Origin: Nemophila menziesii
Taxonomy: Eukaryota > Streptophyta > Magnoliopsida > Boraginales > Hydrophyllaceae
DNA length: 64,000 bases
Direction of reading: 5' to 3'
NCBI GenBank assembly: GCA_029959085.1
Contig: JARWIR010000005.1
Coordinates: forward strand, 5,458,501-5,522,500
Below are positions 35,384 through 47,770 of the stretch, in pieces. Position 1 is the first letter of the stretch. Each line of letters begins with the position of its first letter. A program made the translations under genes and the position numbers. The notes under the pieces are model-generated. The model was not told where the DNA came from. It saw only the letters and a list, made by a program, of their open reading frames with translations, and did not search any database.

Positions 35384-38343
35384 ACAGGGTCTTGAAGACA
35401 CCCCTTTTTCCAATCCTGACCCCACTTTCCTTCTATTCTTTTAAAGATCTTAGATTAAAATACATTTCTACCATTTTTTTGTTTTTTATTTTTGCCTATA
35501 TATACTAATTCTCAAACCAAATTTTTATTTTAGAAAAATATTTATAAAACCTAGGCTCTCTCCCTTCTTTAGTTTGCAGCCACCGGAGTTGTCATAGAGG
35601 CTCTGTCGCCATCTTTCCTTTCCCCGCGCCCGAGCTCACCGTTCCTCGCCGCCAGCTCCGTTCAAGAAGAACAGCTCCAGTTCCTGCCACTGTTCGAGCA
35701 GAGAAGTCTCGTTCGAGCATAGAGATGTTCGAACCATGGAGTGCTGCAAATCTAGCTGAAGTTTCGCCGAGAAATGGAGCCGCACAAATGTGAGCTTCCC
35801 TGCCATCGTTGAATCTTCTCTTCATCGACCGTTGCCAAACCAGATCCCTCCGAATCTTCTCCGGCGAGCTCAGGTCACCATCCGTTCGAATCTTCTTCGG
35901 ACAAATCCGTTTGTCTTCTTCTTATTGAATATGCCTTTCAGCTGAAGCTCCGCCGGATTTGCAGAGAAGGGCTTCACAGAGATGAATTGAGTTCGTGAGC
36001 AGTGAAGACTTGCTGAGTTGCTTCGAAGGTAGATCTTGCCGCCTTGAAGACGAAGTTTACTCCGCCGCCGTTATCTATAGTTGATGTCTCCCTAATTGTT
36101 CTTATTTTAGACCCTTGGGAGACATCATTTTTTATGTTTAATTGAATATTTTGATAGGCTTTTGAGTTAAAAATGCAATAATCCGGATTTCCTATTTTAT
36201 TTCTAGTATTTTTAATTTATTAAACTTTTGCGCGTAATCTTGTGTATTTTAGTGAAAAGTTTGTAGGTTTTGAATATTAGCTAGGTGAGGAATCCGAGAA
36301 GAAATTCAAAGATCGTGATAGGAGTCAAAGTTTGAAGACAAATCCCGAAAAGAATTATAGTTTGGAGCTGCAAATCTGGAAAATAGGCCAAAGATTGCTG
36401 ATTTCGAGGCACTTACGAGTTGATTTAGCCGCTGACCTTTGAAGAGAATATGTTCCTTATCGAGTTACGGAAATTTAGCAAGTGATTTCAGGTCAATCGG
36501 AGTTATAACGAATCGGCTAGAGCTGTTTTAGTGGAGGTGGTGCAGCAGATACGGGGTTTTGGCCTTAGAAAATGGACTTGGGCTTTTAATTAGTAACTTA
36601 AACTTAAGACCAAGGCCTCGTCCGTTTTTCTTATTATAAAAGGGACTTTTAACTTCTATTTTACATACAACTCATTATTCATAAGTAGAAGCATTAGAGA
36701 GAAGTCAACGAAGGAAGAAGAAGAAAGCTGTAGAGCTGGAGAGTGTCTATATCTCCATTCTCAGCCAAATCCAATTCCGGAAATTAGGTTTTTCTTATTT
36801 TTAATTCTGTAAAACACTATGAGTTCTCTTTCTTTTAATTTAGTTTTAATTTCTATTAGCATGAGCTACTTTCTTTTGGTACTTGAGAATGCATAACTGG
36901 TGAATCCCTATTCTGTTAAATTTCATATGTTTAAATTTGGGTTTTAATTAATTAAATCGAATTGGGTCTTTTACATTATTCTGTAATTTGAGATTATTTA
37001 CTGTTTTTGGAGTCATGAACTAAGAACAGGTGTTAGTATCTAGGCTATTCCACATATGTGGCGTGTGGATCATCCTGACGGAGGGTTTAGGTACAGATTT
37101 AATTACTCAATCTAAAATAGAAACTATTTGACTTTGACGAGCGCAGTTAATTTTAGGGCCAATGAGGTAATTTAGCTTAATCATTCGAAAGTGGATCATA
37201 TTTACCCTGACGGGACTAGTGACACTCTGGAATAGCCTTGTAGTCCACCCTGACGAGGGTACAAGGATTATTGAATCCCGACCATTGTCAATTGACCAAT
37301 TCGACCCTTAAACAACATATGTTATGAAATAGAATTAGGAGGATCTCTTGCGTTTCTCAAGTACTGCCTTCTCATATTTGCGTCTTACTCTCATTTACTT
37401 GCGTCTTGTTATTTAATTGCATTTTCACTTTAGTCTTTTCATTACTTAGGAGTTAGGATTAATACAAACAACCAATCAATCATTATATCTATTAATTGCT
37501 TTCATAAGTGCAACCAATCATTACTTGATAAGCATTGTAGTTAACCAACCGTCCCTGCGAACGAATCTGTTATCACCATTATTACTTGGGACAACCGTAC
37601 ACTTGCGGTTGTGGTTCACTTACATTTTGCATTATTTTTAGAACACACAAAGGCCCACCAATAGTTTCTGAAGCCCCCACTTCGTCATCGTAGCGAACAC
37701 ATTCGACTTGCTTTTTTTTTTGGATTACACGAACTTGAGCTTCAGAGTACTCCAATTTTTTTTTCCGAATACGTATTGTGTACGCGTGGATTAGGTAGAA
37801 ATTAGAATAGGTTTCTTTTGTTGACTAGATCTGTTCAACAAGTCCTAGTTAGTTTTTTGTTTTTTCCTTTTTTTAGTTGTAATTAATTTATTTTATTTTT
37901 CCTTTTGTAATTAGTTTGAAATATAATAAAATAATCATTTATTTTATGGAATACTCATTGAAATTTATAGAATACTCATGGATTTGTTTAGAGTACTCTG
38001 CAATTTTTATAGAGTACTCATCAATTTTATGGAATACTCAGGAAATTTATCAGAGTACTCATCAATTTTTTTGATACTCTATGTTTTTTCGGTGGCCGGT
38101 GACAGGTGGTCGAAGGTCGGTGGTCGGTGGACGGAGGTCGGAGGTCGGTGGTCGATGGTCGGTGGTCGGAGGTCGGAGGGTAGAGGAGAGAGATAAACAA
38201 TGACATCACTCATTTTGTCTTTTAATGTTAGTAAGGATATTTTAGTATTTGGTCAACCTTGAGGTCTCTTGGAAGAATTAAGATTTATTCCATTCCTTAT
38301 AGAGAATAATACATGTCTCTAAGACCCTATGTCTCATTCACCC
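35384..38343 (-). mobile_element. unclassified element, copy C, inverted and split by a solo LTR
   Basis: Read on the minus strand it starts near GGGTGAATGAGACATAGGGTC (38343 downwards), passes through the CCGACC tract, the GAGTACTC array and the degenerate palindrome, and ends at CAAGACCCTGTT (35384). Removing the 1,579-bp solo LTR and one 5-bp duplicate leaves about 1,376 bp, close to copy A (1,476) and B (1,507). It is the most diverged copy, so presumably the oldest. Confidence 0.7.
36082..37660. mobile_element. solo LTR (1,579 bp), probably Ty3/gypsy, TSD ATAGT
   Basis: It starts TGATGTCTCCC and ends GGCCCACCA, flanked by ATAGT at 36077-36081 and 37661-37665. No internal retrotransposon genes exist between the duplicates, so this is a solo LTR left by recombination. 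A TTATAAAAGGG box at about 36634 fits a promoter. The late segment CAACCGTACACTTGCGG resembles the 3' part of large plant gypsy LTRs. The first 46 bp form a hairpin with an 11-bp perfect stem. Confidence 0.85.
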
Positions 38344-38535
38344 AAATATTTTGACATCTAAAATCACTTTAGGTGATTATTTTAATAATCACTTATCTAG
38401 TGTTTTTTCAAAAAATAATTTTAAGAGTCTAACGTATTTTTATGGATCCAAAATCACTTTAAGTTTTTTTATTTTTGCTCATGCCACAAAAATATGATCA
38501 AAATTGGATACAAATTAACATCCACCTTGCTCCAC
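38344..38535. other. AT-rich spacer
   Basis: Nothing recognised between element copy C and the short tandem repeat that follows. Confidence 0.4.
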
Positions 38536-38675
38536 TAGATAGTGGTGTAAAATATATATAGCATGATAGGTCCTTAAGCAAAGTATTATAAGATAGTGGT
38601 GTAAAATATATAGCCAAAAATAAAATATATAGCCAAAAATAAGCAAAGTATTATAAGATAGTGGTGTAAAATAAG
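38536..38675 (+). repeat. short tandem/segmental duplication
   Basis: AAGCAAAGTATTATAAGATA plus GTGGTGTAAAATA occurs twice (about 38575 and 38642), and TAAAATATATAGCCAAAAA is repeated between them. Confidence 0.8.
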
Positions 38676-40026
38676 AGTTTACTTTAAAATAAATTAAAGT
38701 CTAACACAATAAATTTTGAAAACTAGGAAGAACCAAGTAAAAATGTTAAAAAATCCAGGATGAATCAAAGTTAAGAATATAATATGTTTTAGGATTAATG
38801 CCCTCAAGTTATAATTAATTCTCTCTCGCCACAACTATCATTTTTTTGCCCATAAAAGGCACCATACATTTTATTGTTTCCTTTTTGCCCAAAAAAGAGC
38901 AGTTTGAGTTATGGGAAACTTCCCAGAACTCAAATTTTGAGCTATCGAAAAATTTCCAAAACTTAGATTTTGAGTTTTGGGAGTGAACTCAAGATATCTT
39001 AGGAGGGTAAAAAAGATAGAGCCTTTTACTGGATAGTGGGCAAGGTTGCGTTTTTTTTAGCATTACCCCTTTTTTTATATGGCCAATTCTTTATCTTTTC
39101 AAAATCAGAAGGGACCAGTCCCCTCCTCCCCCTAACCAAAGGCTAGCTCCACATCGTATCATAAGCCATCAAATTAGTTTTACAATTCCATATATTATAT
39201 AGTATAAATAACCAATCCGGCCTTACTTTGATATTTAGCCGACACATATATTAGTTTTACAATACATATGTTGGATCTAAAATTTCTCATTCTTCGTTGA
39301 ACGTCCCCATATTCTTGTGAAATCGCTATTCTCCAAAATTCACAAATTCCCCAGTCTTTTAATTTGAATATTCTTCTCTATTATCTTTTGATTTTGTGAT
39401 GATAACCACCAAATTATTACATGTGACACTCTTGTTGGTTACATATGATACACATTCTGAGTGTCGCAGGTAGTGATTGGATGGTTAATGTCACAAAATC
39501 AAAAGATCATTGAGAAAAATATATTGGATGATTTGGAAGGAACTTGTCGCACCATAGAGGGAGATAGTTAATGAAAATATCTTTTTCTGTATTATTTTTG
39601 AGGTGTTGTCTCATGACTTGGATCAAACTACATCGCCTACTTGTATTGCAACATGAATGTAAGCACACCTGAAAGTAAGGTTTTGAAGGTGCGCCAACAC
39701 TCAAGTCACTGAAAGTTTATGGTAAAATAAACCTCCAACAAAATCTAGTGGAGAAAAACTAAAGTAAAGTTTATAAATTTGTAGAGTAAGAGATAATAAT
39801 ATCACTTACCTTTAGTGCATTGAAGTAGGCAACTATATTTTAAAGTGTCATTTCCTTAAATACAACCCTTTTAATTAGCAATGGATTTCACTTAAGATGA
39901 TTGTTCGAGATGTTTAGTTTCACTTGTCTAGTGAAAGCGTTGATGGTCTTCTATCGTACGTCCAAGCCTTTCAGGAGCTCATACACTACAATCGAGATAT
40001 TGTTTCTCTTCCTATTGTCTTCGCAT
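38676..40026. other. intergenic DNA with a 17-bp inverted repeat
   Basis: No gene supported. ATCTTTTGATTTTGTGA at 39383-39399 is exactly inverted at 39491-39507, enclosing about 90 bp. A GAGTT(C)TGGGA-type repeat is seen near 38900-38990. Confidence 0.45.
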
Positions 40027-40032
40027 TAGATT

Positions 40033-40371
40033 TTGACTTTTTTCACCCCATTTGATCAAAAGAGAGTTGAAGAATGGAGGGTGGTGCAAAGAAATCAAAA
40101 AGAGAAGAAGGATGATGAAGTTCATATTCCTAACACCAAAAGTACACCTACAGCTCCATCTCAAAGTGTGGGAAGTAGTAATGCAAAGGGGAAAGAAAAA
40201 ACCCCTAATAAACCTAGGGGAAGTGCTTATAATTCTAATATTTTTGAAGGGGAGTTAAGTAACTCCTTTTGTGCATTAAATATGGCTAATGAAAACCTTG
40301 AAAAGGCTTTGAATAGGTTTGTGGGAAGTACCCATAGTGAAGGAGAACCTCCCGATTTAAATGATAATTAG
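40033..40371 (+). pseudogene. LINE ORF1 C-terminal remnant
   Basis: The frame is open from the truncation point and has no native start codon. The peptide contains EEWRVVQRNQKEKK, like the C-terminal part of plant LINE ORF1 (gag-like) proteins, followed by a Ser/Pro/Lys-rich tail. The zinc-knuckle part is missing. It overlaps the start of ORF2 by 11 bp. Confidence 0.75.
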
Positions 40372-43300
40372 CTCTTGGAATGTAAGAGGTTTGAATCAAA
40401 GCCTCAAACAAAAAGAAGTTATTCATGTTGTACAAGATAAAAAAGTTGATCTAGTTGGTTTATTGGAGACTAAAATGACCCTACAAAACTACAATAAGTT
40501 TCACAACACTTATTTGAGTAATTGGGGTACAATAACTAATCATAATAAGGATGATAGAGGGAGAATATGTGTAAAGTGGAATAAGAATGTTTTGGATGTA
40601 AAGTGTCTTAATTCAACTAGCCAAGCCATCTTCCTTGAGGTACATGATATATATTATAAGATTTTTTTTAATTGTGTGATGGTATATGCGGAAAATGATG
40701 ATGATAAAAGGGTGCTTCTTTGGGAAACACTTGGTGAATGGATGGTTATTATTGGGAACTCTCCTTGTATTTGGTGTGGGGATTATAATGAAATTACTAA
40801 AGTCGATGAAATAATGGGTTGCACTAGCCTTCATAAGAGTTCTCATGAATTTGTGGATTGCATTAATGATAATGGGATGGTTGAACATCCTAGCCAAGGG
40901 TGTTATTACACTTGGACTAATAGAAGAATAGAAGGGTTTATATCTAGTAAAATTGACAAATTTTTTATAAATGATGCTTGGTTCACTTGTTTCAAGTCTC
41001 ATTTGATGATTGAAGCTCCTGGAATTTCAGATCACTCTAATCTTATCCTCAAAATTCAGGGGAGTTCAAATACTAAACCTTCATCTTTTAAATTTTTTAA
41101 TGTTTGGATTGATCATGATGAGTTTCTGCCTTTGATTGAAAAGGTGTGGAAATATGAAGTTAAAGGGAGTATGATGTATAAAGTGGTGAATAAATTGAAG
41201 GAAGTAAAGAAAGCTTTGAAGATCTTCAATAGAAAATATTTTCATCACTCTACTAAAGAAATAATGGAGCTTAAAGAGGAGCTTGAGAAGGTACAAACAA
41301 AGCTTATGAATGGTGATCAATCTATGCTCATCATTGAGAAGGAGCTAAGAGACAAACTTATGCATCTTTTTAACATTCAAGAGGAGATCTTAAAGCAAAA
41401 ATCTGGAATTACTTGGGCTCAAAAAGGTGATTGTAGCACTACCCTTTATCATAAGAGCATCAAGGCAAGAATAACTCAAAACCGAGTTGCCTCTATTGTG
41501 ACTGACAATGGTGACATTGTTGTTGAAGATGAGGCTATTCATGATGAATTTATCAAGTACTACACTAGCTTAATTGGTACTAAGGATGTTTATGAAGAAA
41601 GTGCTAGCTCTAGTTGTTTAAACAAGCTTGTTGATAAAGCTATCACTAAGGAAGAAGCAAAAGAAATGGTGAAAGACATTACTAGTAAGGAGATTAAAGA
41701 AACTATTTTCTCTATTGATATCTCAAGAGCTCCTGGCCCAGATGGTTTTAATAGTGCTTTCTTCAAAGCTACTTGGAATATTATTGGGGAGGATGTTTGT
41801 AATGCTATAAAGGAAACTTTCAAGAATAGACAAATCTTGAAACAAATTAATGCTACTAATCTTGTTCTTATTCCCAAGGTTAAAAACCCCACTTCAGTGA
41901 AGAGTTTTAGGCCCATTGCTTGTTGTAATATCCTCTATAAAGCTATATCTAAAATAATTGCTAAAAGGATGAAGAAAAGCCTTGAGAAGCTTATATCTAA
42001 TAATCAAGCTGCTTTTGTGGGAGGAAGAAGTATTTCGGATAATATATTGGTTGCTCAAAGTGTTGTGGCAGGTTATGATAGGAAGGACTTGAGTCCAAGA
42101 TGTAATTTAAATATTGATCTTCAAAAGGCTTTTGATACAATTAATTGGAGGTACCTTTTCCAACTACTTCAAATTATGGGATTTAATAAAAAGCTTATAT
42201 CTTGGATCAAGATGTGTATTTCAACACCTATGTTCTCTTTGTGCATTAATGGGAGTGTGTGTGGTTATTTCAAAGGAGAAAGAGGATTAAGACAAGGTGA
42301 TCCTTTATCTCCTTATCTATTTGTTATATGTATGCAAGGTTTTTCTTCTATTCTAGAGAAAGTGGCAAATAATAAAGCTTTTACTTATCACCCTAATTGT
42401 GCTAGTATGGAGTTGAACCACCTTATATTTGCTGATGATTGTTTAGTTTTCTTTAATGGGGATAAAGACTCGGCTATGAGACTTAAACAAGGCCTTGATC
42501 TCTTCTCAAGACTTTCCGGCCTTAAAATAAGTCCTGAAAAGAGTGAGATATATATGGGATGTTGTAATAAAGACCTTCATGATGATTTGAGTAGTATTCT
42601 TAATGTTAAGAAGGGTAAACTTCCGGTTAGATATCTTGGGGCTCCTTTAACTACAAAAGGCCCTAATAGCTTAATGTGTGCTACCCTTATTAATAATATA
42701 GTTGGAAGTGTTGAAGGGTGGATGCATAGATTTCTTACATTTGCGGGAAGACTTCATTTAATCAAGAGTGTTTTGCAAAGTAAAGCTAGGTATTGGTGTA
42801 ATGTAATGATCCTTCCAATGGGAGTTATTCATGAGATAGAATCACTCTTGAGTAGGTTTCTTTGGAAGGGTAATACTAATGATTTTCATGGTGCTAAAGT
42901 GGCTTGGAAAGAATTATGTCAAAGTAAAGAAAGTGGAGGACTAGGCATACCTAATCTTCTCCATATTAATCAAGTTGCTATTCTTAAAGCTTTTTGGAGA
43001 ATGTATGGCTATAAAGATAATTTTTGGTCTCAATGGGTCTACTCGAATTGGCTAGGGAGCAAGAGTATATGGAGCATTACATATGATAATAAACTTCCTT
43101 GGACATGGAGAGCTATGCTAAATGTGAGGTACCTTGCTTTTAAATATATTATACATGATGTTGGAAATGGTAAGAAAACCTATATGTTAGATGATAGATG
43201 GATAAAAGGTAAGTGTGTAGGTGATATTTGTGAACAAAAGGATGCTATTTCTTTGGGTAATTACAATATTAACAAAAAGGTGATGGACTATTATGTGGGA

Positions 43301-43998
43301 AAGAGGTGGAGATTCCCACCTAGGTTTAAGAAGGTGTATGAGGTGGTAAAAGATATGGTGCTTAATGAGAAGCATGACACTATAAGATGGTAGATAAAGA
43401 CTTTAGGACCTCGGATGTTATGTATGATCTAAGGGGCCCTAATGAGAAAACAAAATGGTATAGTGTGGTGTGGCATAAATGGAGTATGCCAAAGCACAAG
43501 TTATGTGCTTGGTTAATTTGTAAGGATAGATTAAGCACTAAAGATAGACTTAGCAAGTGGGGTATGGAAGTGGATAAGATGTGCTACCTTTGCTTTGAAG
43601 AACATGAATCTAGGGATCACTTATTTGTGAATTGTAAATTCACTACTTTGGCTTGGAAGGAGATTTGTACTCTTCATAATTGGCACAACTCGGGTAATAC
43701 TTGGGAGGAAAGGCTCGATTTTATGCTTAAGTTTGATGGTAACACCTTAAAAGATACCATATCAAACATTACTTTTCTTAGCTTTCTTTATTGTATTTGG
43801 GATGTGAGGAATAAAAAAGAGTTTAAGAAGATGCATCCTAAATATGAGGATATTGTGAAAATAGTTGTGAAGGATGTTCAATACACACTTTGGAATAGAA
43901 AGTTATTTAAAAGGAGTGTTGAGAATATGAGATTGATAGAAAGATGGAAGCTACATGGAGTACTCAAGGGAGGAGAACAAGAAGATCAAGGAAGATAG
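40361..43998 (+). pseudogene. LINE ORF2: endonuclease and reverse transcriptase, one frameshift
   Basis: ORF2 would nick the target, reverse-transcribe the RNA and insert the copy. The first frame (40361-43393, 1,010 codons) contains an APE-type endonuclease (IISSWNVRGLN at the start, GDYNEI, SDHSNLIL near residue 225) and a reverse transcriptase (about 450-720: FRPIACCNILYK, LRQGDPLSPYLF, FADD). It stops at 43391-43393 (TAG). The zinc-binding domain after it (43387-43998, WHKWSMPKHKLCAWLICKDR, CYLCFEEHESRDHLFVNC) is in another frame, consistent with loss of one base at about 43391. No RNase H follows, unlike the LINE remnants at 15-17 kb, so it belongs to another lineage. Confidence 0.93.
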
Positions 43999-44028
43999 CT
44001 TGGAGCTTGGACCTAGTATAAGACTTTA

Positions 44029-44180
44029 GCAATTGTTGTATAGGGTTTAATTTCCTAGCAATAGTTGTATAGGGTGCTTCTACTTTGATTTATTTTTCTA
44101 GCAATGGTTGTATAGGTTGTCTTGCAAGTTGATAGGTTTACTTTCTAGTAATTGTTGTATAGGGTTTGTTTTCCTAGCCA
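44029..44180 (+). repeat. TTGTATAGG repeats in the LINE 3' region
   Basis: Four spaced copies of AGCAATNGTTGTATAGGG (about 44029, 44058, 44099 and 44146) lie between the ORF2 stop and the poly(A). Confidence 0.85.
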
Positions 44181-44274
44181 TGCTTGTTTTTGAGTAAAAA
44201 ACAAGTAGGGGTTTGATTTGTACTTGTCATTTTGTGGATATAAAATGGTAGGTTTGATAAAAAAAAAAAAAAAA

Positions 44275-46361
44275 TTTATAATGATCAATACCCCCTTGGT
44301 TCCAAGAGCTTTAACCTGCCACTTTATTGACGTTTTTGTTGGTGTTGACTTGTCGGGATCATATTACAACCCATGAAGTGCAGTGATGATTTTTCTTTAC
44401 TAGTTTTTTATCTTTTAAGATTTGATCGTTTAAAAATCAAAACTCACCTAAATAGTGATATTTAAGTAAAGTAATTTGTAATTATATTTATTATTATTTA
44501 TTAAAGATATTTAGAATTCGTGTAAAATCAAACTTTTTTTATATGTTTCTAGGTTTTAGTTAACACGTTTTATCTACATTAATGAAATGTAACTAAAACA
44601 AACTTTTTCAGAACTTGTAAAATTACCTTTTCGATATTTATACAAAAAGAATTGGTGGATTCACCAAATATGACGATCAAATTCTCACTTTCATTAAAAG
44701 ATGTTTCTTAATTCTTTCGAAAGAAATTTGAAAATTGATGTAGAAATAATATGCGTGATAAAAAAAGAAAACAAGATTGAAAGAGAAAGTTTCAATATGA
44801 TTTTTTAATGATTCAACAGCTACCTCCACCTGGAGAAATAAGGTATTAAAATAGTGCATATAGTAAAATTCTAATAGGTTTAAAATACAAAATTCTAAAA
44901 TAAAATATAAAAAATGCCTAAAAAGTATTTAAAGAAATATTAAAATGTAAAAAGAATGATTTTAACCCATTGTAGTGATAAAAAATTAAATCTTATCTGA
45001 TCAACTAACTCAAATGTATTAAAGAAGCTCCAAAAGGATCTCTCTTACCCACAAAGATCACACCGATTCATCTTTCATGAATTAACTCTTTGTGAAATGG
45101 TTCCACGAAACACATACTTCCTTCTTCGTTCCACTAAATTTGTCTACTTAGTTTTTCACATATATTAAGAAACATAATAAATGCATTCACGATTACAAAA
45201 ATACCCCTAATAAAGTCTCTTAATATTTTAAATATGTGTTGGAAATATAAATTTCAATTTGTTAATAAAAGTAATAGTGGAAAAAGTAGGAAAAAAAGTG
45301 TCTTAAATTTTTAACTGGATAATATATTTGAAATATCATTTTTAATAAGTGGATAATTGCAATAGAACTAAGAGAATACCATACTAGTTATAGGTGTCTA
45401 GCCAATAGGATCAAGAAATTATGGGTAGAACATGTGATGTAAAGAATTATATCTACATTAACAACTATTTCTTTGATATATTAAAAGAATACTTGAATTT
45501 TAATTTAAAAAATCTTCAGTCTCTGTAGATAGTTTCCCATGAAAGTAACGTCAACCTTAATATCAATACTATTATGATGAAAGCAATTACTAATGTTTGC
45601 CCACACGTAGTAAAGTAGTAATTCCTTCCACATCAATGATCACGAATGTCACCTTCAAAGTTTAATAACGCGGACCATCTCGGAAAACTAATACGGAAAC
45701 TTCTAAGCAATTATAATAGAGATATACTTAATGTTTGCTTATGTTAATTTTATGTGTAGAGTCAACCAATATTGTTTAGGTACGCGTAATTTTAATGTTA
45801 CTTACTTAATGTTGTTCGGGTTAGTAGTGTCGGAGTGAAATGATATTCTTTGCATATGGTTATGACAATTGATCACACGTTTTTTTGTTATTCCAATTAG
45901 CCAAAATTTTGCTTTTTGTAAAACTATATGAGACAAAGTTGAAGAGGTTCTCGATTCTAACAAAAGAAAAAAAAATTGAATTACAGTTAAATAATAAAAA
46001 ACGCTTCAATAACTTTTTGATTCTAACTAAAATTAGAATAAGAAATTTGATTTTTTAAAAATGTTAGCTACATATATAATTTGCCTCAGTTTCATTCCTA
46101 ATTTAATTTTGTTATATTTTATATTATCTTTATTAATCCTTAAAACAACTTAATCGTAACAACATATTTTATTAAATTAATAAACATTTCCAATAAAATG
46201 CCACAATTAATTTACTCGTATTGTTAATTTATTTTAATATTTGAATATTAATGATTTTGATTACATATTTGGTATAAAACTAAAAAATTAATATTTTAAA
46301 ATTCTCGTATGAAAATAAATATTAGATATATTATTCCACAAAATAAATGTGATAAATAATA
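44275..46361. other. AT-rich intergenic DNA, nothing recognised
   Basis: No frame, tRNA-like fold or repeat border that I can support. Confidence 0.45.
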
Positions 46362-47761
46362 GAGATAATTCCCAATTAATTACACTTCCTCACTTTTCAT
46401 TTTAAAAAAAAAGGAAGGAGGAAATTACTTCCTACTTACTCACAAATTTTCAACTTAATTCTCAAATAAGCACATGGTCATATTTACCTTCCATTATTGC
46501 CCTTATATGTTTTTTTATTTTATTATATATTTATATTATATTTCTATATTTAATATCTGAATTTATTTTTTCATTTTTTTAAATATTTTTTTTCGAATTT
46601 TTTTTAAATTTTTTTTTTTCGAATTTTTTTTTCCGAATTTTTTTTTTTTGAATTTTTTTTTCGAATTTTTTTTTTTTTTGGAATTTTTTTTTTTCGAAAA
46701 ATATTTTCGAAGATTTTTTCATTAACACACAAGTCCATACTGTTTTGTGTTACTGTAACTCATACATCAAGCGATTGTGTGTTACATTAACACACAATCA
46801 GATTTTCAGACTATCTGTACACTATTATCTATTTCTGTATACAAATATTCTGTATATCTTATTCTGTGTTCCTGCAACACACAATTGTTATTTGTTGTGT
46901 GTTTAAGCAACACAAAACTGTAAATGACACACAAGTCCATACTGTTTTGTGTTACTGTAACTCACACATCAAGCAATTGTGTGTTACATTAACACACAAT
47001 CAGATGTTCAGACTATCTGTACACTATTATCTATTACTGTGTACAAATATTCTGTATATCTTATTCTGTGTTCCTGCAACACATAATTGTTATTTGTGTG
47101 TGTTTAAGCAACGCAAAACTGTAAATGATAAACGCATTGTGTGTCTTACCAACACAAAACCAATACTGTTGTGTGTTACTGTAACACATACTTTCAGCAA
47201 TTGCGTGTTGCATGAACACATAATCAGCCTACATATACATTATTCTATACCTTTGTGTACAAATATTCTGTCTGTCTGATTTTGTGTTCATGTATCACAC
47301 AATTTGTTATTTATGTGTGTTTAAGCAACTCAATATTATACATATTGGGTGTTTATGCAACACACAACACATATGATTTTGTGTTACTTTAACACACAAT
47401 TATCATATGTACTAATCTTACATCATGTTATCATGGAAAAAAAATTCCGGGGGAAAAAATCGGCAAAAAAAAAATTCGAAAAAAAAATTTCCGAAAAAAA
47501 AAATATTTAAATATTTTTCGAAAAAAAAAAATTTGAAAAAAAAAATATTTCGAAAAAAAATAATATTTTTAAAAAAAATTCTGAAAAAAATAAATAAATA
47601 TTAAACTATAATTAATAAAATATATAATTAAAGTAATTAATAATAGGTAGAAGGATATTTTGGTAATTGGGTAATATTTTGTGCTTAATTGGGAATTAAG
47701 TTGAAGTTGTAATTAATAGAGAATACTTACCTTCTCCGTGTAATTAATTGGGCGTTGCCCC
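46362..47761. mobile_element. foldback element family FB-2, copy 1 (1,400 bp)
   Basis: Exact 9-bp target duplications TAAATAATA flank it (46353-46361 and 47762-47770). Terminal repeats contain CCCAATTAATTACAC (left 46371, right partner near 47736) and continue as an imperfect palindrome for over 100 bp (ACTTAATTCTCAAATAAGCAC against GTGCTTAATTGGGAATTAAGT). Next come T-rich/A-rich arms with TTTTTTTCGAA and TTCGAAAAAAA, and a central array (46725-47330). No transposase. The 9-bp duplication suggests the Mutator superfamily. Confidence 0.9.
46725..47330 (+). repeat. about 200-bp tandem repeat in the centre of FB-2 copy 1
   Basis: Three copies, starting near 46726, 46927 and 47130, each containing alternating TGTGTTNC and GNAACACA arms (for example TGTGTTACATTAACACACAA). 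The first two are nearly identical; the third is diverged. Frames across it are open only because of the repeat. Confidence 0.85.
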
Positions 47762-47770
47762 TAAATAATA

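Larger units (their letters stand above)
40027..44274 (+). mobile_element. non-LTR retrotransposon (LINE), 5'-truncated, poly(A) tail
   Basis: Consists of the last 112 codons of ORF1, a nearly complete ORF2, a 260-bp 3' region with a short repeat, and a 16-nt A run (44259-44274). The start lies within ORF1, a normal result of incomplete target-primed reverse transcription. There is one frameshift in ORF2 and otherwise open frames, so the copy is young. No target duplication was found by eye. Confidence 0.92.

Noticed and set aside
39383..39507. MITE with 17-bp inverted ends
   Set aside because: The inverted repeat is exact but there is no target duplicate, no second copy and no further terminal similarity.
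46866..47279. 137-codon open frame in FB-2 copy 1
   Set aside because: Entirely within the 200-bp tandem repeat; no protein-like composition.
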